From assembly GCA_034112085.1 (NCBI GenBank), contig JAWUWD010000025.1, positions 1 to 31,194 of the forward strand: a stretch of 31,194 nucleotides of DNA, read 5' to 3'. Under the pieces are notes generated by a model that was not told the origin of the DNA, made no database searches, and saw only the letters and a program-made list of their open reading frames with translations. The translations under genes and the position numbers were made by a program. Position 1 is the first letter of the stretch. Each line of letters opens with the position of its first letter. This DNA comes from JAWUWD01 sp034112085 (lineage in GTDB: Bacteria > Bacteroidota > Bacteroidia > Cytophagales > Cyclobacteriaceae). Below are positions 16,661 through 24,237 of this stretch, in pieces.

Positions 16661-17195
16661 AAATAAAGATCGTCTGGAGACTTTTGTAAAAACTAACCGT
16701 CAAAATTTCGACCAAGAAGTACCTGGCGATCACGTTTGGGTAGATATTGACCAAAGAATATCAAGGACATTGAAACCTTGGTATCAACAAGAAGTATGGT
16801 TGTGGAGAGCTGCATCAGTGGTGTTGTTAATGGTTTCCTTATTTCTGTATCAGAATAATAAAACTCCAGCTAAGCATTATATAGCTAATAATAATAATCA
16901 CGAGTTTGATCAAGTAGAAGGGTACTATGCTTCTATGATAAGTGAAAAACGTAGTCAGATTGACTTATTTCAGGAAGGTAAGATTGAAGCAGATGACGCT
17001 TATGTGGTAGATTTACAAAGACTGGATGCTATGTATGAAGTGCTGAAAGAAGAGTTAGTAAGAAACCCTAGTAAAGAGATGAAAGATGCATTGACACTCA
17101 ATCTACTTATAAGAATTGATCTGTTGAATAATCAATTGCAGACTATTGAAGAACTGGACAGAGAGGAAGAGGAACCTGTTGGAAAGTCTGTTTAA
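16650..17195 (+). CDS. Probable anti-sigma factor, single-pass membrane protein
   Basis: 181 residues: a cytoplasmic N-terminal segment (1-48) with the FDQEVPGDHVWVDIDQRI pattern seen in Bacteroidota sigma-associated proteins, one transmembrane helix (about 49-68, VWLWRAASVVLLMVSLFLY) and an acidic, helical periplasmic C-terminal part. It overlaps the sigma gene by 11 nt and has its own strong ribosome binding site. Inference: it binds and holds the sigma factor at the inner membrane. No zinc-finger (HxxxCxxC) motif is present, so it is not of the classical ZAS type. The minus-strand gene at 30278-31096 has the same layout next to another sigma factor. Confidence 0.7.
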   Translation: MKDENKDRLETFVKTNRQNFDQEVPGDHVWVDIDQRISRTLKPWYQQEVWLWRAASVVLLMVSLFLYQNNKTPAKHYIANNNNHEFDQVEGYYASMISEKRSQIDLFQEGKIEADDAYVVDLQRLDAMYEVLKEELVRNPSKEMKDALTLNLLIRIDLLNNQLQTIEELDREEEEPVGKSV

Positions 17196-17319
17196 ATATG
17201 TTGTATAATCCTTATTACATTTACTAGGCAATTCGGGCTTTATACCTCATTAATTTGAGATTGTTGTTTTCTTCTTTTAAGTTGCTGGACTTTTAGAAAT
17301 CAACAATAAGCATATCAAT

Positions 17320-19344
17320 ATGAAACTAATCAAAAAAAATGGATGGCTGTTACTACTGGCAGTCATCGCAATGGCTTGTGGTCAAGCGAATCAAGAAGAA
17401 TTATCTACCGAAACTACCTCTTCCGGGGATTTTGAATACTTTACAGAGCAATTTGCTGATCTTAAGATCCTCCGATATCAAATCCCAGGATTTGACAAAC
17501 TAACACCTGATCAGAGAAAGTTAGTTTATTACTTATCACAAGCGGGTATGGAAGGTCGAGATATGATGTGGGATATGAACTACCGTCATAATTTGGTAAT
17601 CAGAAAAGCATTAGAAAATGTAGTGAAAAACTACAGTGGAGATAAGACGAGTGAACATTGGGGTAATTTCATGACTTATGTGAAGCGCATATGGTTCTCT
17701 AATGGTATTCATCACCATTATTCTAATAATAAGATCATGCCGGAATTCTCTCAAGATTATCTAGAAGCACTTTTGGTAGAGACTAACACTTCCTTGGATC
17801 AAGCTATTGTAAATATCCTTTTTGATGCAAATGTAGACGCGAAGAAAGTAAATCTTGATGCAGAAAAAGGATTGCTTACAGGTTCAGCTATTAACTTCTA
17901 TGCCCCTGATGTAACTGAAGCGGAAGTAGATGCATTCTACGCTACTAAGATTGATGCAAATCCTAATCAACCCGTTTGGCATGGGCTTAATTCTCGTATC
18001 ACAAAAGATGAGAATGGAAATCTTGTGGAAAATTTTTATAAAGTAGATGGTCTATATGGTGGTGCGATTAGCAAGATTGTTGGGTGGTTAGAAAAGGCAT
18101 CAACGGTTGCTGAGAATGAACCACAAAAGAAAGCATTGGACTTATTGGTAGAGTATTACAAAACGGGAAGTCTTGAGACTTGGGATGCCTACAATCTAGC
18201 TTGGATCGTAGCTACTGATGGAGATATTGACTATATCAATGGATTTATCGAAGTCTATAACGACCCGAAAGCCTACAGGGGTTCATATGAGTCAGTTGTG
18301 CAAATTAAGGATTTCGATGCTTCTGCGAGAATGAAGACATTGGCTGACAATGTTCAGTGGTTCGAAGATAACTCTACTATCATGAATGAACATAAGAAAG
18401 ACAGTGTGGTAGGGGTGACTTACAAAGTAGTAAATGTGGCTAGTGAGTCTGGAGATGCATCGCCTTCCACACCTATTGGTGTCAACTTACCTAACTCAGA
18501 TTGGATTAGAGAGATAGGGTCTAAATCTGTGAGTCTTGGCAACATTGTAAGTGCTTATGCCCAATCCGGTGGATCTGGATTCTTGGAAGAATTTTCTTAC
18601 AACGAGCAAGAAGTAATTAGAGCAAAAGAATTCAGTAAAATTGGAGATAAATTGCATACGGCACTTCACGAAGTAGTAGGCCATGCGTCAGGAAAAATTA
18701 ATCAAGGAATTGGAACACCGAAGGAGACATTGAAAAACTATGCATCGGCATTAGAAGAAGGAAGGGCTGACTTAGTAGCTCTTTATTTCTTAATGGATGA
18801 GAAGCTCATAGAACTTGGATTGATTCCTAGTCTTGAGGTAGGTAAAGAAGAGTACGACAGCTACATAAGAAATGGAATGATGGCGCAGTTGAGAAGGCTT
18901 GAGCCAGGAGAAGTAATCGAGGAGGCGCATATGCGTAATCGACAAATGATTGCTAAATGGGCTTATGAAAAAGGGCAAGCTGAGAATATTATTGAGATGA
19001 AAAAAAAGGATGGTAAAACATTTTTTGTAGTTAATGACTACCTGAGGTTGAGAGAGCTTTTTGGAACACTGTTAAGAGAAATCCAACGAATCAAATCTGA
19101 AGGAGATTTCGAAGCTGGAAAGAATCTAATCGAGAACTATGGAGTTCAGGTTGATCAAGAGATTCATGCTGAAGTATTAAAAAGATCTGAGAAGCTAAAC
19201 TCTGCGCCTTATGGTGGGTTTATTAACCCGGTATTAGTTCCCGTAACTGATGCTGATGGAAACATTGTAGATGTGAAGGTTGAATACCCAAGTGACTTCA
19301 CAGCTCAGATGTTGATGTATTCAGAGCAGTATGGGAACTTGTAA
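17320..19344 (+). CDS. Dipeptidyl peptidase III family zinc metallopeptidase (M49), lipoprotein
   Basis: 674 residues, close to the ~675 residues of characterised Bacteroidetes DPP III. A lipoprotein signal peptide ends in a lipobox (AMAC, Cys20), so the protein is probably membrane-anchored rather than cytosolic. M49 zinc motif HEVVGH at residues 450-455 (HEXXGH; zinc ligands H450 and H455, catalytic E451) and second motif EEGRAD at 479-484 (zinc ligand in the EE pair). These are spaced as in bacterial enzymes and closer together than in the human one. It removes N-terminal dipeptides from short oligopeptides, so it probably takes part in peptide turnover. A strong terminator follows. It is preceded by 124 nt with no clear promoter match. 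Confidence 0.9.
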   Translation: MKLIKKNGWLLLLAVIAMACGQANQEELSTETTSSGDFEYFTEQFADLKILRYQIPGFDKLTPDQRKLVYYLSQAGMEGRDMMWDMNYRHNLVIRKALENVVKNYSGDKTSEHWGNFMTYVKRIWFSNGIHHHYSNNKIMPEFSQDYLEALLVETNTSLDQAIVNILFDANVDAKKVNLDAEKGLLTGSAINFYAPDVTEAEVDAFYATKIDANPNQPVWHGLNSRITKDENGNLVENFYKVDGLYGGAISKIVGWLEKASTVAENEPQKKALDLLVEYYKTGSLETWDAYNLAWIVATDGDIDYINGFIEVYNDPKAYRGSYESVVQIKDFDASARMKTLADNVQWFEDNSTIMNEHKKDSVVGVTYKVVNVASESGDASPSTPIGVNLPNSDWIREIGSKSVSLGNIVSAYAQSGGSGFLEEFSYNEQEVIRAKEFSKIGDKLHTALHEVVGHASGKINQGIGTPKETLKNYASALEEGRADLVALYFLMDEKLIELGLIPSLEVGKEEYDSYIRNGMMAQLRRLEPGEVIEEAHMRNRQMIAKWAYEKGQAENIIEMKKKDGKTFFVVNDYLRLRELFGTLLREIQRIKSEGDFEAGKNLIENYGVQVDQEIHAEVLKRSEKLNSAPYGGFINPVLVPVTDADGNIVDVKVEYPSDFTAQMLMYSEQYGNL

Positions 19345-19366
19345 GAAATAGAAAATTTTGTTTAAT

Positions 19367-19398
19367 AAAAAAGGTCGTCATTTTGATGGCCTTTTTTT
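19367..19398 (+). terminator. Rho-independent terminator after the M49 peptidase gene
   Basis: AAAAAAGGTCGTCA pairs with the segment ending TGATGGCCTTTTTT (with two or three G-T pairs) around a TTT loop, followed by a T-run (19392-19398). It lies 22 nt after the stop codon. The symmetrical A- and T-tracts would let it work in both directions. Confidence 0.85.
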
Positions 19399-19544
19399 AT
19401 TCTTTGGTATTTGAATATTTTTGAATTGGAATATTTTCTCAAAAAGAGAATTTTCGAATTGTTTAATTGCTTAATAGCGCAATAAAGAGGAGGTTTTTAA
19501 TTGGCATTATTATTTCATAAAATATTTTAGCTAAATTACTGACC

Positions 19545-19961
19545 ATGAATTCAATGAATCCAAATGCAACCATAGCACAACTTTACTACTTGTTTATATA
19601 TGCAGATGGAAAAGTAGATGATAAAGAAGTAGAGATGGGAAAGATTCTCATTAATATGGAAGAGCTCAATCCAAAACTTTTCAATGATGAGTTGGAAAAG
19701 TTAGAGTTAAAAGTTGTTGATAGAGAACGGCTCTTTATGGATTGTGTGGGAGTCTTGAGAAAACTCGAAAACAAAGTGCAAATACGATACATTGCTTGGA
19801 TGTGTTTGATTGCTAACTCTGATGGGTTTATGGATAGCGAAGAATGGAAATTGGTTTACAGATTTTATCATACGGAGCTGAGCTTATCACATAGCTCGCT
19901 TTTGGCAGAACAAAAAAACATCAAACGACAAATTTTAGAGAAGAACAAAGGAGTGGCATAA
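19545..19961 (+). CDS. TerB-like domain protein
   Basis: 138 residues, no signal peptide, all-helical. Two acidic repeats characteristic of TerB-like domains are visible: YADGKVDDKEVEMGKIL (about residues 19-35) and NSDGFMDSEEWKLVYRFY (about 91-108). TerB-family proteins bind metal through such acidic loops and occur in membrane-associated stress complexes. A specific tellurite-resistance role is not supported because no other ter genes are nearby. The gene stands alone between a terminator and a convergent gene. Its final codons form the left arm of an 18-bp hairpin. A second ATG at codon 4 could also be the start. Confidence 0.72.
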   Translation: MNSMNPNATIAQLYYLFIYADGKVDDKEVEMGKILINMEELNPKLFNDELEKLELKVVDRERLFMDCVGVLRKLENKVQIRYIAWMCLIANSDGFMDSEEWKLVYRFYHTELSLSHSSLLAEQKNIKRQILEKNKGVA

Positions 19962-19981
19962 AGACTCCTTTGTTCTTCTCT
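19937..19981 (+). terminator. 18-bp perfect hairpin across the stop codon of the TerB-like gene
   Basis: AGAGAAGAACAAAGGAGT (19937-19954) and ACTCCTTTGTTCTTCT plus CT (19964-19981) are exact reverse complements around a 9-nt loop that contains the stop codon TAA (19959-19961). It lies between convergent genes and is symmetrical, so it may end or stabilise transcripts from both sides. Neither side has a proper U-tract. Confidence 0.6.
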
Positions 19982-19996
19982 GATTATATAATGATG

Positions 19997-20575
19997 CTAT
20001 TTTTTTATCAATTTCCCTTCATCATATTCATATTCAATAGTGACGTTACCTTCTTGATCAAACCACTTGGCTAAGCCATGAAGAATCCCATTTTGGTAAT
20101 TGCTCTCTTCTTGAATTTTACCGTTATCGTAGTATTTCTTCACTTCACCTTCTTTTTTTCCATTCAAATAAGCCTCTCTTGAGATAATCTTAGTGTGTTT
20201 GTATTTCACTGACACACCATGTTCGAGATTGTCGTGAAAGTAAGTACGTTGTTCCACTTTTCCTTGTTTGTCTATACTGATCATCAATCCATTCTTTTGG
20301 CCATCAACAAAACTCGTAATAGTCTTGATAAGTCCATTGGTTTGATATTCTGTCCATGTCCCAACTTTTTTTCCATTGAGGTAGTCTCCTTGAGCGACTA
20401 GTGTCTCACCGCTATTGATGGTGATTTTCTCCATGCCAGGAGTGTTCTTGTAGGGTTCTCTAAGTGCAGCTGAAGGTATTTCTTCGAGGGATTCTGCCTC
20501 ATAGGGAGTGTTAATTTGATTACAGGCTGGGAAAAATAGCCCTAAAAATGCGATGAAAAGAAGTTGTTTTTTCAT
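19997..20575 (-). CDS. MORN-variant repeat lipoprotein (YwqK family)
   Basis: 192 residues. A lipoprotein signal peptide ends at a lipobox (FPAC, Cys18). From residue ~65, five repeats of the MORN-2 type follow, each with an NGxxxG core: NGKKVGTWTEYQTNG, DGQKNGLMISIDKQG, DNLEHGVSVKYKHTK, NGKKEGEVKKYYDNG and NGILHGLAKWFDQEG. Such proteins are often labelled YwqK-family antitoxins, but no toxin gene is adjacent and the lipoprotein signal points to an envelope location, so the antitoxin label should not be taken literally. Function unknown. It is separated by 91 nt from the globin gene. Confidence 0.8.
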   Translation of the reverse strand: MKKQLLFIAFLGLFFPACNQINTPYEAESLEEIPSAALREPYKNTPGMEKITINSGETLVAQGDYLNGKKVGTWTEYQTNGLIKTITSFVDGQKNGLMISIDKQGKVEQRTYFHDNLEHGVSVKYKHTKIISREAYLNGKKEGEVKKYYDNGKIQEESNYQNGILHGLAKWFDQEGNVTIEYEYDEGKLIKK

Positions 20576-20615
20576 GATGTCGTTATAATTATTATCGCTT
20601 GTTGATTACAAGGTT

Positions 20616-20646
20616 CTAAAATAATGGAATTCGGAAAATCTGACAA
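20616..20646 (-). promoter_or_regulatory. Possible promoter of the MORN-repeat lipoprotein gene
   Basis: On the minus strand, TTG (20646-20644) and TATTTTAG (20623-20616, one mismatch to TAnnTTTG) are 20 nt apart, upstream of the ATG at 20575. The leader would be about 35 nt. Moderate-to-weak match. Confidence 0.3.
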
Positions 20647-20666
20647 CAGTAGGACTGAATTTATAT

Positions 20667-21020
20667 CTAAATATTGGGCAATTTAGATTGAAAAATAAAA
20701 GCAATACTATCAGCTCGCTGTTTAGCTAGTTCAGCATTTTCGCCAATATGGAAGTGATCAATGGAGGCTTTGAAGTGTTGAAGCCAGCAACTAAAGTGTA
20801 CCTTTTTAAGTCCTAATGGAATGTGTTTTTCAAAGGGATTGCCTTTGTAGTTCATATCTCCTAACAAAACCATAGACCAGAAATCAGCTATTACTGGAAT
20901 ATGAGCTTCCATGTCGAGATCTTTGAATATATCTTTCGTTATATCATCCTTCAATAACTTTGCGTAAAAGTGTTGAAGAATATTGATAATGTCCGCACGA
21001 TTCAGAATGTCTTGTTTCAC
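20667..21020 (-). CDS. Group III truncated hemoglobin
   Basis: 117 residues, a normal length for a truncated globin. Group III features: HFYAKLLKD in the B helix (F18, Y19), the diagnostic PVIADFWSMVLLGDMNYKGNP stretch (shown here as PVIADFW then MVLLG then YKGNP, residues 42-62), and HFSCWLQHF with the probable proximal haem ligand H75. It is cytoplasmic, and binding of O2 or NO is inferred from the family. It starts with GTG at 21020, overlapping the stop of the decarboxylase gene (GTGA), so it is translationally coupled to it. It is the last gene of the co-directional run that includes an AlkB-type and a PaaA-type di-iron oxygenase. A role in O2 supply or in protecting those enzymes from NO is a hypothesis. 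Confidence 0.88.
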   Translation of the reverse strand: MKQDILNRADIINILQHFYAKLLKDDITKDIFKDLDMEAHIPVIADFWSMVLLGDMNYKGNPFEKHIPLGLKKVHFSCWLQHFKASIDHFHIGENAELAKQRADSIAFIFQSKLPNI

Positions 21021-22432
21021 AATTTTTTAGAAAATTCTTGAATAAAATCCCAAGCCTTATCTATATGACGCTGTTGCACATACGTCTGACCAATTACCAT
21101 TCGGATAGTATATTTACCATCGACTTTGGTATGGGTCATATAGACTTTGCCAGAATCATTGAGTTTAGATAATAATTTTTCATTTAGTGAATTCAACTCA
21201 TCTAGAGAATCCATATTTGATGGATGGAATCTGAAGCAAATCATATTGAAGTTTAAAGGCGCCAATTGTTCGAAGTCAGGGTGCTCATCAATTCTTTTTC
21301 CTAGATCTTGGGCCATGGAGATATGTCCTCTTATTCTGTCTTTAATACCATCTACTCCATAAGTGCGAATCACAAACCATAGTTTCAAAGCACGAAACCT
21401 CCTGCCCAATGGTATTCCCCAATCTCTATAGTTGTTGACTTCTTCATCAAACTTTGTTTTTAGGTACTCGGGCATGATCTCGAAAGTGTTTAATAATGCG
21501 CGTTTATCTTTAACAAAGTATACCGAACAATCGAAATTGGTGAACATCCACTTGTGTGGATTGAATACAAAACTGTCTGCAGCATTTATACCATCGATCA
21601 TCCATCGATATTCTTCTAATACGAGTGCAGTCCCTACATAAGCGGCATCGATATGTAGCCAAATATTATGTTTCTTACATATTTCAGCTATTGGATTCAG
21701 AGGATCTACTGCTGTAGTTCCGGTTGTGCCGAGACTTGCGATTACACAAACAGGCATATGACCATTTTCGATATCTTGAAGTATACTAGCTTCTAATGCT
21801 TCGGGCTGCATAGCAAGCTTATAGTCTGTTGATATTTTCACGAGATTATTACTACCTATCCCAGCAATCTTCACGGCTTTATCTATAGACGAATGCGTTT
21901 GAGAAGAACAATAGACTCGCATCTGTTCTTTACCTGTGAAGCCATTTTGATTCACATTGTGGTTGGTGAATTTTTCTCGTGCGGATAATATTGCCGAAAG
22001 AGTGGCGGTGGAAGCCGTATCTTGAATGCAGCCTACCCATCCCTTTGGTAGCCCTAACATTTCATGAAGCCATTCCATCACTTGCTCTTCAAGTTCAGCA
22101 GCAGCTGGAGAGGTGTCCCACACCATGCATTGAGCTCCCATTGTAGCCGTGAGCATTTCAGCCAAAATTGAGGGGTAGCTACTATTCCCAGGGAAGTAAG
22201 CATGAAAATTAGGATGTTGCCAATGTGTCATTCCTGGCACTATCTTGCTTTCAAAATCTTTGAAAATCAGATCCATTTCTTCTCCTTTATGAGGAGGATG
22301 ATCTTCTATTTGATTATAAATACTTTTAGGTGTAATAGCTGGTTTTACCGATCGTTCTTCAATAGTATCTAGATAGTCAGCCATCCAGTCTACCATTTTG
22401 TGTGCATGATCTCTAAAGTCTTTGTTATTCAT
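21017..22432 (-). CDS. Aromatic-L-amino-acid decarboxylase (PLP, group II)
   Basis: 471 residues, matching the AADC/tyrosine decarboxylase family along its whole length. Key sites: substrate region HWQHPNFHAYFP (70-81), TSPAAAELE (108-115), cofactor-stacking His in THSS (H180), HIDAAY with the PLP pyridine-binding Asp D262, and NPHKWM with the PLP Schiff-base Lys K294. A Tyr in PEYLKT (Y323) corresponds by alignment to the catalytic-loop Tyr of decarboxylases. In aromatic aldehyde synthases that Tyr is replaced, which argues for simple decarboxylation to the amine. Substrate (Phe, Tyr, Trp or DOPA) cannot be settled by eye. The gene lies 8 nt after alkB and overlaps the globin start. Confidence 0.92.
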   Translation of the reverse strand: MNNKDFRDHAHKMVDWMADYLDTIEERSVKPAITPKSIYNQIEDHPPHKGEEMDLIFKDFESKIVPGMTHWQHPNFHAYFPGNSSYPSILAEMLTATMGAQCMVWDTSPAAAELEEQVMEWLHEMLGLPKGWVGCIQDTASTATLSAILSAREKFTNHNVNQNGFTGKEQMRVYCSSQTHSSIDKAVKIAGIGSNNLVKISTDYKLAMQPEALEASILQDIENGHMPVCVIASLGTTGTTAVDPLNPIAEICKKHNIWLHIDAAYVGTALVLEEYRWMIDGINAADSFVFNPHKWMFTNFDCSVYFVKDKRALLNTFEIMPEYLKTKFDEEVNNYRDWGIPLGRRFRALKLWFVIRTYGVDGIKDRIRGHISMAQDLGKRIDEHPDFEQLAPLNFNMICFRFHPSNMDSLDELNSLNEKLLSKLNDSGKVYMTHTKVDGKYTIRMVIGQTYVQQRHIDKAWDFIQEFSKKL

Positions 22433-22440
22433 AATAGTAT

Positions 22441-23523
22441 TCAGCTAAGTTGTCCAGATTTCCAATTCTCTAATCTAGGGTTCATCATTCTGAACCATAA
22501 AGGGGGGAGGAGTGCCAAAATAATCATTGTGGGGTATCCATAAGGGAGTTGAGGACTTTCATCATAGTGTTTCAATACTTGATATCTCCGAATAGCATTG
22601 AGGTGATGGTCAGAATGCCTTTGAAGTTGGAATAAGAAGAAGTTACTCACCAACTGGTTAGCATTCCAAGAATGCAGTTGTGTAACGCGCTCGTATCTTC
22701 CATCTGAGGTTTGATTACGTACGATACCGTAGTGTTCTATATAGTTGACTTGCTCAAGAAGAGTGAATGCCAGTATGCTTTGCATGAAAAAGAATGCAGG
22801 AACTTGCCATGCAAATCCTCCAAGTAGAAGGCTGCACAGGACTGTCAGTAGTGAGCAAAATAAAATAGGTAAAATATGAAACCAAATCATTTGATTTTGA
22901 AAGCTGAATAATGATTTGCCTTTTCTTCTTAGATTTTTGATTTCGATGTTCCAAGCACTGGCGTATCCTTTGAATACACTGCGTATCCAAAACTTATAGA
23001 AGTGCTCTCCTTTCCTGGAGGAAGCAGGGTCGCTGGGAGTTGCTACATGAACATGATGACCTTTATTATGCTCTATGAAGAAGTGCATGTAGCAAACGGT
23101 CAATAGCAATGTTTTACTATAGAATTGTTCTAGTTTAGATTTCTTGTGGCCGAGTTCATGGGCCACAGTAATGCCGATACCTCCCGTGATCAGAGAGGTT
23201 GCTAGGATAAATCCTATCCACTCTATTGGTGTATTGACCTTCCCAAACGTCACTGCATATGCTCCGAAAACAATAACTCCGAGTTGTACAAAAACCCATA
23301 AATAAGTCACCATGCGATAATAGGTTTCATCGGAAATGATCTTGATATTAGAATCAGAAATATTCTCGGGGTCTTTTCCAATCATTGAATCAACGAAAGG
23401 AATGATGATGAAGACAAAACCTATGGTTACGAAGTTCCACCATCCTTCTAAGTAATATCCTAGACCAAGGGTGAACACTAGTATCAGTGCGGAAAAGAAA
23501 CCGATTTTTTTAATGATGCTCAT
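22441..23523 (-). CDS. alkB: AlkB-type membrane di-iron alkane 1-monooxygenase
   Basis: 360 residues with several transmembrane helices (for example about 8-25, 73-92, 102-120, 211-235, 240-258 and 331-345). All four histidine motifs of the family are present: HELGH (122-126), EHNKGHH (151-157), NYIEHYG (260-266) and LQRHSDHH (300-307). It hydroxylates terminal alkyl carbons with O2 and electrons from a rubredoxin. No rubredoxin or rubredoxin reductase is encoded in the window and none is fused. The length is somewhat short of the ~400 residues of the Pseudomonas enzyme but usual for many homologues. It starts 2 nt after an inverted repeat and lies 8 nt before the decarboxylase gene. The natural substrate in this context is open. 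Confidence 0.9.
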   Translation of the reverse strand: MSIIKKIGFFSALILVFTLGLGYYLEGWWNFVTIGFVFIIIPFVDSMIGKDPENISDSNIKIISDETYYRMVTYLWVFVQLGVIVFGAYAVTFGKVNTPIEWIGFILATSLITGGIGITVAHELGHKKSKLEQFYSKTLLLTVCYMHFFIEHNKGHHVHVATPSDPASSRKGEHFYKFWIRSVFKGYASAWNIEIKNLRRKGKSLFSFQNQMIWFHILPILFCSLLTVLCSLLLGGFAWQVPAFFFMQSILAFTLLEQVNYIEHYGIVRNQTSDGRYERVTQLHSWNANQLVSNFFLFQLQRHSDHHLNAIRRYQVLKHYDESPQLPYGYPTMIILALLPPLWFRMMNPRLENWKSGQLS

Positions 23524-23525
23524 TG

Positions 23526-23558
23526 ACGAACTTTTCTTCTAAAATAAGGAAAGTTCGT
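23526..23558 (-). promoter_or_regulatory. Inverted repeat immediately upstream of the alkB start
   Basis: Reading the minus strand, ACGAACTTT (23558-23550) and AAAGTTCGT (23534-23526) are exact reverse complements. Three more inner pairs are possible after one C-A mismatch, leaving a 7-nt loop. The repeat begins 9 nt after the stop of the lipoprotein gene and ends 2 nt before the alkB ATG. There is no T-run, so an operator or a leader stem controlling translation is as likely as a terminator. Confidence 0.6.
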
Positions 23559-23567
23559 TAATTCATG

Positions 23568-24185
23568 CTATTGGTCAGCTGGGAGTTCGAAAATGGGGAG
23601 TTGTATTTTTGTATGATCATTATCAATCTCATCCATAATGGATTGGTGCTGCTTAATGAAGCTATTGTATGTTTTAGTGATTTCATCATAGTCCACTCTG
23701 TAAAAAAGAATCTTTCCTTCAGACTGATTGATCTCGTCTATCATTTCATTCATAACGATATTTCTTTCAAATTCGTCATGTGCTATTGCTAATGTTATCG
23801 CTTGGTTGACCAAATCATTAGATATCGAATCGTAATAATCAATTAGTTGTGAATCGGCCATAGTCTTACGAGAATATCTCTTCGACTTGAGATTACTTAT
23901 TTGTACAATAAGGTCTTTAGTCATCACGGAGTCCTCCCCACCTGCATAGACTATCTCTTGCACCAATCTTGTGAGGGCCTTTATTTTTTTGTTGTCATCA
24001 TTGATCATTACATTCCAAGTATGTAATAGACTATCTTCTATACCAAGAAATGTAGATCGTAGAGAATCAATTTTATTAAATTGGACAACTTCAGTTTTGT
24101 TTTGAGGCTGATTGTTGCAACCAATAACTGTGACTAAAGCGAGTAGGCTAAATGTTAATACGCTATGATTCGTTTTCAAATTCAT
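23568..24185 (-). CDS. Lipoprotein of unknown function, helical
   Basis: 205 residues. A lipoprotein signal ends at VIGC (Cys23). The rest is almost entirely predicted helix, rich in Asp, Asn, Ile and Lys. The segment near the end (YDEITKTYNSFIKQHQSI) faintly resembles the helical core of LemA-like proteins, but I cannot assign it to that family. It lies between paaD (52 nt) and alkB (44 nt, with an inverted repeat), in the same direction as both. Its presence in the run may be incidental. Confidence 0.7.
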   Translation of the reverse strand: MNLKTNHSVLTFSLLALVTVIGCNNQPQNKTEVVQFNKIDSLRSTFLGIEDSLLHTWNVMINDDNKKIKALTRLVQEIVYAGGEDSVMTKDLIVQISNLKSKRYSRKTMADSQLIDYYDSISNDLVNQAITLAIAHDEFERNIVMNEMIDEINQSEGKILFYRVDYDEITKTYNSFIKQHQSIMDEIDNDHTKIQLPIFELPADQ

Positions 24186-24237
24186 ATTGATTCTCTAATG
24201 GAAATGCTAATGCGTAAACGGGAGACTCAAGAATAGG

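Noticed and set aside
19487..19530. GAGGAGG followed by a TTG-started nine-codon peptide
   Set aside because: There is no supporting context, it is very short, and the TerB-like start lies beyond it. It is probably chance in an AT-rich gap.
19545..19961. Tellurite resistance gene
   Set aside because: Only the TerB-like domain is visible. No other ter genes are present in the window, so a specific resistance role is not supported.
19997..20575. YwqK-type antitoxin of a toxin-antitoxin system
   Set aside because: The repeat family carries that label, but no toxin gene is adjacent and the lipoprotein signal places it in the envelope.
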